A DNA stretch of 64,000 nucleotides from Xanthomonas hydrangeae (GCA_905142475.1 LR990730.1:3782001-3846000); one strand, 5' to 3'; positions 8,110-17,503 are shown, numbered from the stretch's first letter. Numbers and translations: made by a program. The notes: generated by a model not told the origin, from the sequence alone.

Positions 8110-9837
8110 GTGTCGCCTGCCATCCCTGCCGCTGTGTCCCGTCCACGCATGCTGCTGGTTGCGCTGGCGCTGATCGTTGTCAGCCTGCTGGCCGGCCTTG
8201 GCTTACGTCAGCCCAATCCGCCGGACGAGCCCCGCTTTGTGCTGGCCGCGCGCGGCATGGTCGAGACCGGTCAGTGGCTGCTGCCGCATCGCGGTAGCGA
8301 GCTGTATGCCGAAAAGCCACCGGTGTTCATGTGGTTGCAGGCTGCCAGTTATCAGCTGGTGCCGCACTGGCCCGTCGCGTTCCTGCTGCCTTCGCTGCTG
8401 GCGGCACTGGCCACGCTGTGGCTGACCTGGGACCTGACGCGGCGGTTATGGAATCGGCGCGTGGCGCGTCATGCGGTGCTGGCCTTGTTTGCGGTGCTGC
8501 AGTTCGGCCTGATGGCCAAGCGTGCGCAGATCGACATGGTGCTGGTGGCGCTGACCACGCTGTCGTTGTGGGGGATGCTGCGGCATCTGCTGCGCGGGCC
8601 GGACTGGCGCGCGTGGACGCTGGGAGTGTTCGCGGCCGGCGTGGGAACGGTGACCAAGGGCGTGGGCTTTTTGCCACTGCTGCTGTTGCTGCCGTGGATG
8701 GCGCTGCCGCGCAGGCACTGGAGTGCGCTGCCGGCGCGTACGCAGGCAGGGCGCAGCTGGTTGTTGGTGCTGCCGGCGTTTCTGGCCGGCACTGCGGTGT
8801 GGCTGGGGCCGCTTTGCATCGCGCTACTGCAAAGCAACGACCCGGTGCTGCATGCGTACGCGCATGAGTTGTTGTTCAAGCAGACCGGCACCCGTTACGC
8901 ACACGCGTGGCATCACGTGAAGCCGGTCTGGTACTACCTGCAGGTGATCGCCACACTGTGGTTGCCCGGCTGCCTGTTGTTGCCCTGGTTGCTGCCGGCC
9001 TGGTGGCGACGACTACGGCGCGGCGATCCGCGCTATGTGCTGCTGCTTGCCTGGAGCGTGTTGGTGCTGGCGTTCTTCAGCGCCAGCCCGGGCAAGCGTG
9101 AGGTGTATATCTTTCCGATGCTGCCGGCGTTGTGTATTGCCACCGCACCGCTATTGGCCGGGCTGCTGCGCAAACGCGGTATCCGCGTGTTGCTGACCGG
9201 CTATGTGCTGCTGCTTGCGGTGGCCGCACTGGCATTGGGTGTCGGGATCGCACTGCATCTGCATTGGGCGGAAAACACCGCGCTCAAGCGCGGAATGGAT
9301 CTGGCCTCGATGCAGCCGGTGGGTGTCTGGTTGATCGCCCTGGGCGTGGTCGGCCTGGCAGCGATCGCATGGTCGCGCGGCAAACGCGCCGGCGCTGCGG
9401 TGGTGGTGGTGACCGCAGCGCTGTGGATCGTATACGGGCTGGGTTTGATGCCGGCATTGGATCCCTATAGCTCGGCCGCGCGATTGATGCAGCGTGTCGG
9501 TCAACGCATCGGCCCGGATGCCGAGCTCGGCATGCTGGCCTGGTGTGAGCAGAACATGCTGCAGGCGGATCGGGCAGTGACCGACTTCGGCTTCAAGGCA
9601 TCTTGGCAGCAGCAATGGGACAAGGCCGGTCCGTGGCTTGCACATGCGCCGGAGAAACGTTGGTTATTCGTGCTCAAGCAGGCTGTACCGGCATGTATCG
9701 CTCCGGCGCAGCGCATCGATATCGGCGAATCCAATCGCAATCAATGGCAACTGGTGCCGGGCACCGCGTGGCACGCCGGTTGCATCACCACTGCGTCCGA
9801 CACCGAACAAACCGGTAGCGATGGCGATACAGACTGA
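8110..9837 (+). CDS. GT-C family glycosyltransferase, ArnT/PMT-like
   Basis: This is a ~575-aa integral membrane protein with 11 or more hydrophobic segments. After TM1 comes PDEPRFVLAARGMVETGQW, the acidic first periplasmic loop (D/E-x-R) typical of ArnT and protein mannosyltransferases, then GSELYAEKPPVFMWLQA. Such enzymes move a sugar from a polyprenyl phosphate donor to lipid A or another periplasmic acceptor. The donor sugar is not evident, and arnABCD-type genes are not in this window. Start is uncertain: GTG at 8104 or 8110, or ATG at 8149; GTG 8110 is chosen for a charged N-tail before TM1. It is divergent from colR and followed by PAP2 and eptA. Confidence 0.82.
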   Translation: MSPAIPAAVSRPRMLLVALALIVVSLLAGLGLRQPNPPDEPRFVLAARGMVETGQWLLPHRGSELYAEKPPVFMWLQAASYQLVPHWPVAFLLPSLLAALATLWLTWDLTRRLWNRRVARHAVLALFAVLQFGLMAKRAQIDMVLVALTTLSLWGMLRHLLRGPDWRAWTLGVFAAGVGTVTKGVGFLPLLLLLPWMALPRRHWSALPARTQAGRSWLLVLPAFLAGTAVWLGPLCIALLQSNDPVLHAYAHELLFKQTGTRYAHAWHHVKPVWYYLQVIATLWLPGCLLLPWLLPAWWRRLRRGDPRYVLLLAWSVLVLAFFSASPGKREVYIFPMLPALCIATAPLLAGLLRKRGIRVLLTGYVLLLAVAALALGVGIALHLHWAENTALKRGMDLASMQPVGVWLIALGVVGLAAIAWSRGKRAGAAVVVVTAALWIVYGLGLMPALDPYSSAARLMQRVGQRIGPDAELGMLAWCEQNMLQADRAVTDFGFKASWQQQWDKAGPWLAHAPEKRWLFVLKQAVPACIAPAQRIDIGESNRNQWQLVPGTAWHAGCITTASDTEQTGSDGDTD

Positions 9838-9914
9838 ATGCTCGGTGTCGATTAACGGCTGGGCAACTCCGGTCCGACCGCTCTCCGACATCCGGGTTTC
9901 GAAGATGCCGGGCA

Positions 9915-10700
9915 ATGACACAGACCGACATGCCGATGAGCACGCTTCCCGTCCTTGCGCCAGTTCTGGTGCGCATCGCCCCCGATATGCGGGCGCGTTT
10001 TTTTGTTCGCCATCTATGGATGCCGCTGACGGGTGTGCTGTTGCTCAGCGCATTGTTGATGGGCGCCGGCGGCGACCAGTGGATAGCCGATGTGCTGTAT
10101 CGCCTGGAAGGCGGGCAATGGCTGCTCAAGGAGCATTGGTTTACCAGCGGCGTTGTGCATCGCGCAGGCAAATGGTTGAGCACAACTGCCGGAGTTTGCG
10201 TGTTACTGCTGGCTGTGGCCGCTTGGTTCACTCCACGCAGGCGTGCACTGCGCTGGCCACTGACGTATCTCGCTGCATCGATCGCACTGTCGACCTCGCT
10301 GGTGTCGCTACTTAAATCATGGACAGCGATGGATTGCCCCTGGGACCTGAGCCGTTATGGCGGTACGCAGGCAATGATCGGTTTATTTGAGTCGCGCCAT
10401 GGCATTGCTGCGTCCGGGTGTTTTCCCGCCGGCCATGCAAGCGCCGGTTATGCGTGGGTGGCGCTGTATTTCTGTGCGCTGTCTCTACGACCTGCATGGC
10501 GCTTTACAGGTTTGTTCGCAGGTCTAGCAGCAGGTCTCATTTTCGGGATTGCACAACAACTGCGCGGCGCGCATTTTCTCTCGCACGACCTATGGTCGTT
10601 GGCGGTGTGTTGGGTCAGCGCACTGGCACTTTACTGCGTGATGCTGGCTCGGCCGCATCACAAGCGTGGTTTGATGTTGCAATCGGGGGATGCAGCATGA
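9915..10700 (+). CDS. PAP2-family membrane phosphatase
   Basis: This ~261-aa protein has six hydrophobic segments. PAP2 motifs are recognisable: KSWTAMDCPWDLSRYGG (degenerate motif 1), CFPAGHASAGYAW (motif 2, PSGH-like, catalytic His) and RGAHFLSHDLWSL (motif 3, nucleophile His). Family members dephosphorylate undecaprenyl pyrophosphate, phosphatidylglycerophosphate or lipid A (LpxE-like). Next to eptA a lipid A 1-phosphatase or phosphotransferase role is attractive, since a phosphate is removed or exchanged before phosphoethanolamine is added. That is inference from context. The stop overlaps the eptA ATG by 4 bases (ATGA), indicating coupling. A later ATG at 9930 is an alternative start. 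Confidence 0.85.
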   Translation: MTQTDMPMSTLPVLAPVLVRIAPDMRARFFVRHLWMPLTGVLLLSALLMGAGGDQWIADVLYRLEGGQWLLKEHWFTSGVVHRAGKWLSTTAGVCVLLLAVAAWFTPRRRALRWPLTYLAASIALSTSLVSLLKSWTAMDCPWDLSRYGGTQAMIGLFESRHGIAASGCFPAGHASAGYAWVALYFCALSLRPAWRFTGLFAGLAAGLIFGIAQQLRGAHFLSHDLWSLAVCWVSALALYCVMLARPHHKRGLMLQSGDAA

Positions 10701-12352
10701 GTACCTGGCTACCGGAGCCGCAAGGGCAAGCGCGCCCGCGTGCGCTGACCTGGAGTACCCGGCCAACCGTATCGACCGAGACACTGGTCCTGCTGTCGAG
10801 CCTGTTTTTCGCCCTGGTGTGCAACCAGTTGTTCTGGCGCACGGCGATGGCGACGCATCCAGGCAGTATTGGTTTTGCCATCTCGTTGATGGCGTTATTG
10901 CTGGCCGTTCATGCCTTGCTGTTGGGCTTGCTGGTCTGGCGCTGGAATGCGAAACCGCTACTGACGGTGCTGCTGTTCACCACCGCGCTGGCTGCGCATT
11001 ACATGGACAGCTACAACGTCTATGTGGATGCGGACATGCTGCGCAACGTGCTGCATACCGACCACAAGGAGTCGCGCGAACTGCTCACCCCTGGCTTGAT
11101 CCTGCCGCTGGTGTGCTACTTCCTGATCCCGACAACGCTGTTATGGCGCACCCGTTTGCGCGCACGCAGCATCGGCAAGTCGCTGGCGATTCGCGCCGGC
11201 TTTTTGCTGCTAGTGGCAGTGGTGGGCGCGGCGGGCACCATGCTGTCGTTCCAGGATATTTCCGCGTTGATGCGCAATCACCGCGAGGTGCGTTACCTGG
11301 CCACGCCGATCAATTACATCGTGGCGTTGCGACAGAACCTCAAATCCGATTCGCCGATCAAGCACGCGCCCAAGCAACCGATCGAACACGATGCAATGAC
11401 CACGCCACGTGCTGCCGGAAGCCGCCCACGTTTGTTGCTGGTGGTCCTGGGCGAAACCGCGCGTGCGCAGAACTGGGGCCTTAATGGTTACGCACGCCAG
11501 ACCACGCCGGAGCTGGCGCAGGCCGGGGTGATCAACTTCCCGGACATGCATTCGTGCGGCACCAGCACCGAAGTCTCGGTGCCCTGCATGTTCTCGCCGT
11601 TTGGTCGGCGCGATTACAACGAAGACATGATCCGCGGCCATCAGTCGCTGCTGCATGTACTCGATCACGCCGGCATTTCCACGCTGTGGCGCGACAACCA
11701 GTCGGGCTGCAAGGGCGTGTGCGATGGCCTGGAGCTTCAGAAGCTGGACGATGCCACCACACCGGGATTATGTGCCGACGGCCGCTGCATGGACGAGATT
11801 CTCCTCAGCGACCTGGCCGCACAGGTGCGCGCCAAGCCCGGCGATCGCGTCGTGGTGCTGCATCAACTGGGCAGCCATGGACCGAGTTACTTCGAACGCT
11901 ACCCGGCGCATTTCGAACGCTTCAAACCTGTGTGTAAAACCGCCGATCTGGGCAGCTGCAGCCGCCAGGACATCGTCAATGCCTACGACAATTCCATCGG
12001 CTATACCGACCATTTTCTCAATCAGGCCATCCACACCCTGCGCGGGTTGCAGGACTACGACACCGCGATGATCTACGTCTCCGATCACGGCGAATCACTC
12101 GGCGAAAAAGGCCTGTATCTGCATGGCGTGCCGTATGCGATTGCGCCCGAGGAGCAGACCCACGTGCCGATGGTGATGTGGTTCTCGCCGGAATTCGCGC
12201 GTGATCGCGGCCTGGATGAAACCTGCCTGCGTCACCGCGCCGGTCAGTACACCGATCACGATGCCTTGTTCCCCTCGATCCTGGGTCTGATGCAGGTCAG
12301 GACCAGTGTCTACGCACGCGAGCGCGATCTGTTTGCACAATGCGCAGGATGA
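10697..12352 (+). CDS. eptA: lipid A phosphoethanolamine transferase EptA
   Basis: This 551-aa protein starts at 10697 (MSTWLPEP), overlapping the PAP2 stop. It has five N-terminal membrane helices (about 35-190) and a periplasmic alkaline-phosphatase-fold catalytic domain (about 240-551). Visible active-site parts are VVLGETARAQNWGLNGY (metal-binding Glu), SCGTSTEVSVPCMFS (nucleophile Thr in the CGTST loop), VLHQLGSHGPSY, and YVSDHGESLGEKGLYLHG (metal-binding Asp-His). Cysteines typical of the family's disulfides are present. EptA adds phosphoethanolamine to lipid A phosphates, lowering negative charge and polymyxin sensitivity. The operon is divergent from colRS. Confidence 0.95.
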   Translation: MSTWLPEPQGQARPRALTWSTRPTVSTETLVLLSSLFFALVCNQLFWRTAMATHPGSIGFAISLMALLLAVHALLLGLLVWRWNAKPLLTVLLFTTALAAHYMDSYNVYVDADMLRNVLHTDHKESRELLTPGLILPLVCYFLIPTTLLWRTRLRARSIGKSLAIRAGFLLLVAVVGAAGTMLSFQDISALMRNHREVRYLATPINYIVALRQNLKSDSPIKHAPKQPIEHDAMTTPRAAGSRPRLLLVVLGETARAQNWGLNGYARQTTPELAQAGVINFPDMHSCGTSTEVSVPCMFSPFGRRDYNEDMIRGHQSLLHVLDHAGISTLWRDNQSGCKGVCDGLELQKLDDATTPGLCADGRCMDEILLSDLAAQVRAKPGDRVVVLHQLGSHGPSYFERYPAHFERFKPVCKTADLGSCSRQDIVNAYDNSIGYTDHFLNQAIHTLRGLQDYDTAMIYVSDHGESLGEKGLYLHGVPYAIAPEEQTHVPMVMWFSPEFARDRGLDETCLRHRAGQYTDHDALFPSILGLMQVRTSVYARERDLFAQCAG

Positions 12353-12447
12353 ACGCAGTTTTGATATTTCCAAGCCGGAACCGGTGAGAAGATCACGCCT
12401 GCCGCGTTGGTTCGCGTACGGATGAACGAGTCCAGAGCCCAAAGCAA

Positions 12448-12851
12448 TTAGTCGAGGGCGCGGTGCCCTCGCCGCTCGCGGGACACGCCGCAAGTACGTC
12501 CATGTAGGCTCGGTGGCGGCATCCATGCCGCCACACGGTCCCGCAATCGGCGAGGGCACCGCACCAAGAAGTTCGTAGGTCGCTTCGTTGAAAGCCTGCC
12601 TATTGTTTGTTCGCGTTGCGACACTGATCGGACGCGACGTCATTCGCGCCGTCATCCAAAAAAAGCGCGTCATGCACTGCTTGCAACCATGCACACCGAC
12701 CATCTCCACTGGTCCTTGCCCGCCCACCGTCGCGGGACCTTAGGCGGCATGGATGCCGCGTAAGAGCCTACATGGACGTACTTGCGGCGTGTCCCGCGAC
12801 GGTGGGCGGGCAAGGGCCCTGCATCAAACCCGCAGATCTTCGCTCCACAAG
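12448..12851. repeat. composite palindromic repeat, locus 1 (A-type forward, B-type reverse)
   Basis: Two long imperfect palindromes lie head to head. The A-type hairpin (12461-12561) has arms starting CGGTGCCCTCGCC; the B-type (12711-12819) has arms starting CTTGCCCGCCCACCGTCGCG with a perfect match. Both share a loop core with the sequences ACGCCGCAAGTACGTCC and GTAGGCTC and an inner hairpin GCGGCAT/ATGCCGC. Conserved flanks extend each half to about 160-230 bp. The whole 404 bp reappears as its reverse complement at 28328-28723, and a B-half alone at 22751. It lies in the 814-bp gap after eptA; the rest of that gap (12852-13166) shows nothing I can name. Confidence 0.88.
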
Positions 12852-13166
12852 TGACCGATCCAAATTGTCCAAACACTCCGAGACAACCAATATCTCACTG
12901 TCTTAGTAATCGATAAGTAGCTGACAAAACGTCGCGAGCAATGAACAGGCAAGCGTGGACGACGCGCTCAGAGTCGCAAGGCCAGCGTGATACATCCCGC
13001 ACCGAACACAGGCCGCGCCCGTCTGGCAGTGAACCAGTAGTTTTGTTGGCTGCTCCACTAGCCACACATGGATTGGTAGCTATCTGCGTCGCATGCGTGG
13101 CGACACCGCTTGCCCTGAGTCCCGGCGCGCTCTAGCCTTCGTCGGACTTCACCGCAAGGACCATCC

Positions 13167-15191
13167 GTGAATCCTCGTTTGCTTCTGCTGGCATTGACTG
13201 TCGCTGCCGGCACCCTGTCGTTGTCGGCCTGCCGCCAGGATGCGGCCCCGCCGGCCAAACCCGCCGCCACCAAGGCCGCGCCTGCCGAAAGCGCCGACCA
13301 GTTCGTTGCGCGCATCAGCGCCGAATACAAAGCCGCGTATCCGGAACTCACCGCAGCGCAGTGGCTGTCGTCGACCTACATCAATGGCGACTCGCAGTTG
13401 CTGGCGGCCAAGGCCAACGAACGCCAGCTGGCGCAGCTGGATCGCTGGATCGAACAAGCCAAGCAATACGCCGGCCTGCCGATGTCGGCCGACAGCGCGC
13501 GCGCGTTGCAATTACTGACATTGATGAGCGCCCTGCCCGCCCCACACGACCCGACCAAGCTGGCCGAACTGACCCAGATCGCCGCCAAGATGGAAGGCGA
13601 CTACGGCGCCGCGCATTACTGCACCGGCGAGGGCGAACAGCGCCGCTGCCGCCAGCTGGGCGAGCTGGAACAGGTGTTGGCACGCAGCCGCGACTACAAC
13701 GAACAACTCGACGCCTGGCAGGGTTGGCATGCCGCCGCGCAACCCATGCGCAAGGACTATCAACGCTTTGTCGAGCTCGCTAATGAAGGCGCGCGCGGCT
13801 TGGGCTTTGCCGATGTGGGTGTGCTGTGGCGCAGCGGTTACGACATGCCACCAGCGCAACTGGCCAGCGAAACCGACCGCCTGTGGGAACAGGTCAAACC
13901 GCTGTACGCGCAACTGCAGTGCTATGCGCGCGGCAAGCTCGATACGCAATACGGCAAGGACAAAGGCGAACTGGCCGGCGGCATGTTGCCCGCGCATCTG
14001 ATGGGCAACATGTGGCAGCAGGACTGGAGTAACCTGTGGGATCTGCTGCAACCGTATCCGGGCGCCGGCGATCTGGACATCACCGCTGCGCTGGAAAAAC
14101 AATACCAAGGCAATCTGAGCGCGGTGCTGGCACGCAATGTGGCCAATACCGGCGAAGGCGGTAGCGGTGCACGCTTCCAGGCCGAACGCGAAGCGCAACT
14201 GCGCACCGCAAAACAGATGACCGAACGCGCGCAGGAGTTCTACACCTCGCTCGGCATGCCCAAGCTTCCCGACACCTACTGGCAACGCTCGCAGTTCATC
14301 AAACCGCTGGATCGCGACGTGGTCTGTCACGCCAGCGCGTGGGACATGAACATGGGCGGCGAGGCGAACCGGAACATCGGCGCGGACGTGCGTACCAAGA
14401 TGTGCATCAACCCGACCGAAGAAGACTTCACCACCATCTATCACGAGCTCGGCCACATCTATTACGACCTGGCCTATAACCCGCTACCGCCGCTGTTCCA
14501 GAATGGCGCCAACGATGGTTTTCACGAAGCGATCGGCGACACCATCGTGCTGGCGATGACGCCCACGTATCTGCAATCGATCGGCATGGTGGGCGAACAG
14601 CAAACCGGCCGCGAGGCACTGATCAATTCGCAGATGCGCATGGCGCTGAGCAAGGTCGCCTTCCTGCCGTTCGGCTTGATGATCGACCGCTGGCGCTGGG
14701 GCGTGTTCGACGGCTCGATCACGCCCGAGCATTACAACCAGGCCTGGTGGGAACTCAAGGCCAAGTACCAGGGCGTCGCGCCGGCAGGCGCGCGCGGCGA
14801 AGAGTTCTTCGATGCCGGCGCCAAGTACCATGTGCCAGGCAATACGCCGTACACCCGTTATTTTCTCGCGCACATCCTGCAGTTCCAGTTCTACAAGGGC
14901 CTGTGCGAAGCCGCCGGCCATCAAGGTCCCCTGTACGAATGCAGCTTTTACGGCAACAAGGACGCCGGGCAGAAATTCTGGTCGATGCTGCAGCGTGGCT
15001 CCAGCCAACCGTGGCAGACCACGCTGAAGGAACTCACCGGCAACGACCGCCTGGATGCCGGCCCGATGCTGGAGTATTTCGCACCGATGAACGCGTGGTT
15101 GAAGCAGCAGAATCAGGGGCAGCTGTGTGGCTGGCAGGCGACTGCGCCTGCTGCACCCGCCAACGCGCCTGCGCCTGCTGCAACGCGCTGA
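13167..15191 (+). CDS. M2-family dipeptidyl carboxypeptidase (ACE homologue), lipoprotein
   Basis: This 674-aa protein starts at GTG 13167 with AAGGA 6 bases upstream. The signal peptide ends in a lipobox (LSLSAC, Cys22), so it is probably anchored in the outer membrane facing the periplasm. The zinc site is TIYHELGHIYYDLAY (H426-E-x-x-H430) with third ligand E454 in GFHEAIGD. These are hallmarks of M2 peptidases, related to human angiotensin-converting enzyme, which release C-terminal dipeptides. A characterised homologue (XcACE) exists in X. axonopodis pv. citri and is about this long. It likely works in peptide scavenging. The downstream effector gene has its own promoter-like sequence. 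Confidence 0.95.
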   Translation: MNPRLLLLALTVAAGTLSLSACRQDAAPPAKPAATKAAPAESADQFVARISAEYKAAYPELTAAQWLSSTYINGDSQLLAAKANERQLAQLDRWIEQAKQYAGLPMSADSARALQLLTLMSALPAPHDPTKLAELTQIAAKMEGDYGAAHYCTGEGEQRRCRQLGELEQVLARSRDYNEQLDAWQGWHAAAQPMRKDYQRFVELANEGARGLGFADVGVLWRSGYDMPPAQLASETDRLWEQVKPLYAQLQCYARGKLDTQYGKDKGELAGGMLPAHLMGNMWQQDWSNLWDLLQPYPGAGDLDITAALEKQYQGNLSAVLARNVANTGEGGSGARFQAEREAQLRTAKQMTERAQEFYTSLGMPKLPDTYWQRSQFIKPLDRDVVCHASAWDMNMGGEANRNIGADVRTKMCINPTEEDFTTIYHELGHIYYDLAYNPLPPLFQNGANDGFHEAIGDTIVLAMTPTYLQSIGMVGEQQTGREALINSQMRMALSKVAFLPFGLMIDRWRWGVFDGSITPEHYNQAWWELKAKYQGVAPAGARGEEFFDAGAKYHVPGNTPYTRYFLAHILQFQFYKGLCEAAGHQGPLYECSFYGNKDAGQKFWSMLQRGSSQPWQTTLKELTGNDRLDAGPMLEYFAPMNAWLKQQNQGQLCGWQATAPAAPANAPAPAATR

Positions 15192-15249
15192 CGCCCCATC
15201 TACCCAGCGCCCTGCGGTAGCCAGACACTGGCCGCCGCATAACATTCAT

Positions 15250-15279
15250 TTGATAAACGTACAAAACGCCGGCGATATA
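15250..15279 (+). promoter_or_regulatory. candidate sigma-70 promoter of the T4SS effector gene
   Basis: TTGATA (15250-15255) and GATATA (15274-15279) are separated by 18 bases, in an AT-richer patch between the M2 peptidase stop and the effector start. The expected start of transcription is near 15287. Confidence 0.45.
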
Positions 15280-15321
15280 CTGCGCGCCCGCTGCACAGGC
15301 GCAGCATGCAGGATGCATCCA

Positions 15322-17256
15322 ATGAACAACGCCTCCACCGGCCCGGACCAGCAGAACCTGGACCCCAACAAGCAGTTCATCGACGACGCGAACGATCGCG
15401 CGTTCGACCCGATCTACAGCAGCAAGAACAGCGAATACTCGGCAGAACTGGGCAGCAGCACAGTTGCGTTGAACTCGACAGAGCAGTCGGTCAAGTATTC
15501 GCAGACCAGCGAGCAGAGCAACGGCAGTAAAACCCAGTCGTTGGGCGAGAACAGCCTGGGCACCAGCGCCTCGCTGGGCCTGGGCAAACTCAGCGATGCC
15601 GAGGCCAAGACCACCACCTTCAACCTCGAGGCCGACGCGCACACCGGCCAGCAGCAAAGCCTGCAGACCAAGCTCGGCGACGGCAAGTTGAACATCGAAG
15701 CCAGCGTCAGTGCCGGGCAGCGCATGCGCTATTCACTGACGCTGCCCGGCGTCGACCAGCCTGCAGAGGCTGCCACCCGCATCAATCCGCTGCAGCCGGA
15801 GAGCCTGCCGATCGGCGCGCGCGCGGTGATGGACACGCAGACCTACACCCAGCGCGACGCCTCGGCGAGTCTGCAACACCTCAGCATGCAGAGCGAGATC
15901 ACCGAAGCCAGCGGCCGCAGCTACCTGATCGAGCGCGTGGACGAGCGCCACGTGCGTGTGGTGACCGGGCCCAACGCAGCCATCGAGGCAGTGAACGCGG
16001 TTGGCGTCAAGGTGGGACCGGCGCAGGCCCTGCTTGGGCGTGCCGACGCGCTGGGCCAGTCGCAGGTGCACAGCGCGCAGTTCGACCTGGCCGATCCACG
16101 CGCGATGGCCGCCATGGGCGACTTCGTGCGCGAGGGCAAGATTGCACCGGGCGTGCCCGGTGTCGATGAACAACAGACGGTGGAGCGGATCAGTTTCAGC
16201 TCGCAGCAGCGTCTGCAGCTGGAATTGGGCCCGCTCAGTGCCGATCTGGCCGGCAACCGCAACGAAGGCAGCCAGGTGCGCATCAGCACACCGGGCCAGG
16301 ACGGCTACACCATCGTGCAGCAGCTGCAATACGGTGGCAACGTGCCGCTGACGATCGTGCGCCAGTACGACGGCAACGAGACCGAACGCGTGCAGGAACG
16401 CAGCTACCGCTTCGAGATCGACGGCGATGTCGCCGCGCCCGGGCTGATGCAGCGCCTGGCCGGCCGCAACGAGGCCAGCGAGGAAAAGGCGATCGCGCAA
16501 AATCTCAACAGCGCGCTGAGCGGCGAGATGGTGGGCACCGGTGCGATCAAGCCGGGGCAGAAGACCACGCTGGCGTTCAGCGAGGTGCAGATGCAGGCGC
16601 TGATGGAGCAGACCCGGGCCAGCGTCGAGGCCAGCAAGATCGGCGGCAGCTCGCTGAGTTCGCTGGTCGGCGACCGCAACGCCCCGCCGCAGTCGCCCGA
16701 ACGCTTCGCGATCGCAATGGCCCGCAACGTGGGTGGCGAGCCTTATGCGTTCGTCGAGCGGCTGCAGCGCATTGCCGACGGCGCCGATGGAAAATACGAC
16801 GGCCAGTTGCAGCGCATCGACACCGAAGCGCTGCCGCGCCAAGCGGATGCGACAACCGCGGCTTCGGATCCGCGTCACCCGGCCAATCCGGACCATACGC
16901 TGCTGAAGCAATGCACCGCAGCGGTAGAGCAACTGGAGACCGCGCGCGGCCGCGTGCCCGATGCGGACAGCGAGCGCCTGGCAATGGGAGCCCTCGTCAC
17001 CGCGCGTGAGCATGGGCTGCAGCGCGTGGACCACGTGCTGCTCGGCCATGATCCGGCCCGGGGCTTCGTCGTCGAGGGAGCGCTCGATTCGCCCGCGCAC
17101 CTGCGCGCAAGCTTCGATGCCCAGGCCGCGCAGCAAACGCCGCTGGAAAGCAGCATGCAACGCTTGCAGGCCGTACAGGCCGAGCAAGACCGCCACGCCA
17201 CCGTACGCGAGCAGGCGCCGCAGCAGGAGCCAGCACCGCACGCGCCTTCGCGCTGA
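15322..17256 (+). CDS. type IV secretion effector with XVIPCD domain (X-Tfe)
   Basis: This 644-aa protein starts at MNNASTGPDQQN (ATG 15322, GCAGGA 8 bases upstream). The C-terminal ~130 residues (about 514-644) have the pattern of the Xanthomonas VirD4-interacting protein conserved domain: DPRHPANPDHTLLKQ, then PDADSERLAMGALVTA, GLQRVDHVLLGHD, RGFVVEGAL, a TPLESSMQRLQAV helix and a Gln-rich tail. This domain docks on VirD4, so the protein should be injected into rival bacteria by the antibacterial T4SS encoded elsewhere. The long N-terminal part (Ser/Thr/Gln-rich at first, then beta-rich with many VxxxI strands) resembles no lysozyme, lipase or protease I know. No signal peptide; no immunity-like lipoprotein is adjacent. 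Confidence 0.88.
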   Translation: MNNASTGPDQQNLDPNKQFIDDANDRAFDPIYSSKNSEYSAELGSSTVALNSTEQSVKYSQTSEQSNGSKTQSLGENSLGTSASLGLGKLSDAEAKTTTFNLEADAHTGQQQSLQTKLGDGKLNIEASVSAGQRMRYSLTLPGVDQPAEAATRINPLQPESLPIGARAVMDTQTYTQRDASASLQHLSMQSEITEASGRSYLIERVDERHVRVVTGPNAAIEAVNAVGVKVGPAQALLGRADALGQSQVHSAQFDLADPRAMAAMGDFVREGKIAPGVPGVDEQQTVERISFSSQQRLQLELGPLSADLAGNRNEGSQVRISTPGQDGYTIVQQLQYGGNVPLTIVRQYDGNETERVQERSYRFEIDGDVAAPGLMQRLAGRNEASEEKAIAQNLNSALSGEMVGTGAIKPGQKTTLAFSEVQMQALMEQTRASVEASKIGGSSLSSLVGDRNAPPQSPERFAIAMARNVGGEPYAFVERLQRIADGADGKYDGQLQRIDTEALPRQADATTAASDPRHPANPDHTLLKQCTAAVEQLETARGRVPDADSERLAMGALVTAREHGLQRVDHVLLGHDPARGFVVEGALDSPAHLRASFDAQAAQQTPLESSMQRLQAVQAEQDRHATVREQAPQQEPAPHAPSR

Positions 17257-17279
17257 CACCTGCGGTTATTCCCGAAGAC

Positions 17280-17310
17280 CATCCGGCAGCGCCAGCTGGG
17301 CTGCCGGATG
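17280..17310 (+). terminator. hairpin after the effector gene
   Basis: A perfect 11-bp stem (CATCCGGCAGC / GCTGCCGGATG) with a 9-base loop sits 24 bases after the effector stop. No T run follows, so it may stabilise the 3' end or work with Rho. The rest of 17311-17503 shows nothing I can name. Confidence 0.55.
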
Positions 17311-17503
17311 CGGCGACAACGAGAGCGACCGCTCCGGCCTGACGTAGCTCGGTGCTGCCTCAGGCGTTGCATCGGTGGCCCTGGCCACCGGTACAACTGC
17401 ACCTCACTAGGCGACTATCAGGCGACCGTCCTTGCCTGCATCGATGAGCGCACCGGCGCGGGCCCATCGCGGACCCATCCCCGCACACCCAGTGCGTACG
17501 CCT

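Noticed and set aside
12095..12876. Short open frames over the palindromic repeats near eptA
   Set aside because: They recur in every copy of the repeats (also near 22700-22960 and 28262-28805) because the repeats carry the same sequence, and they have no protein features.
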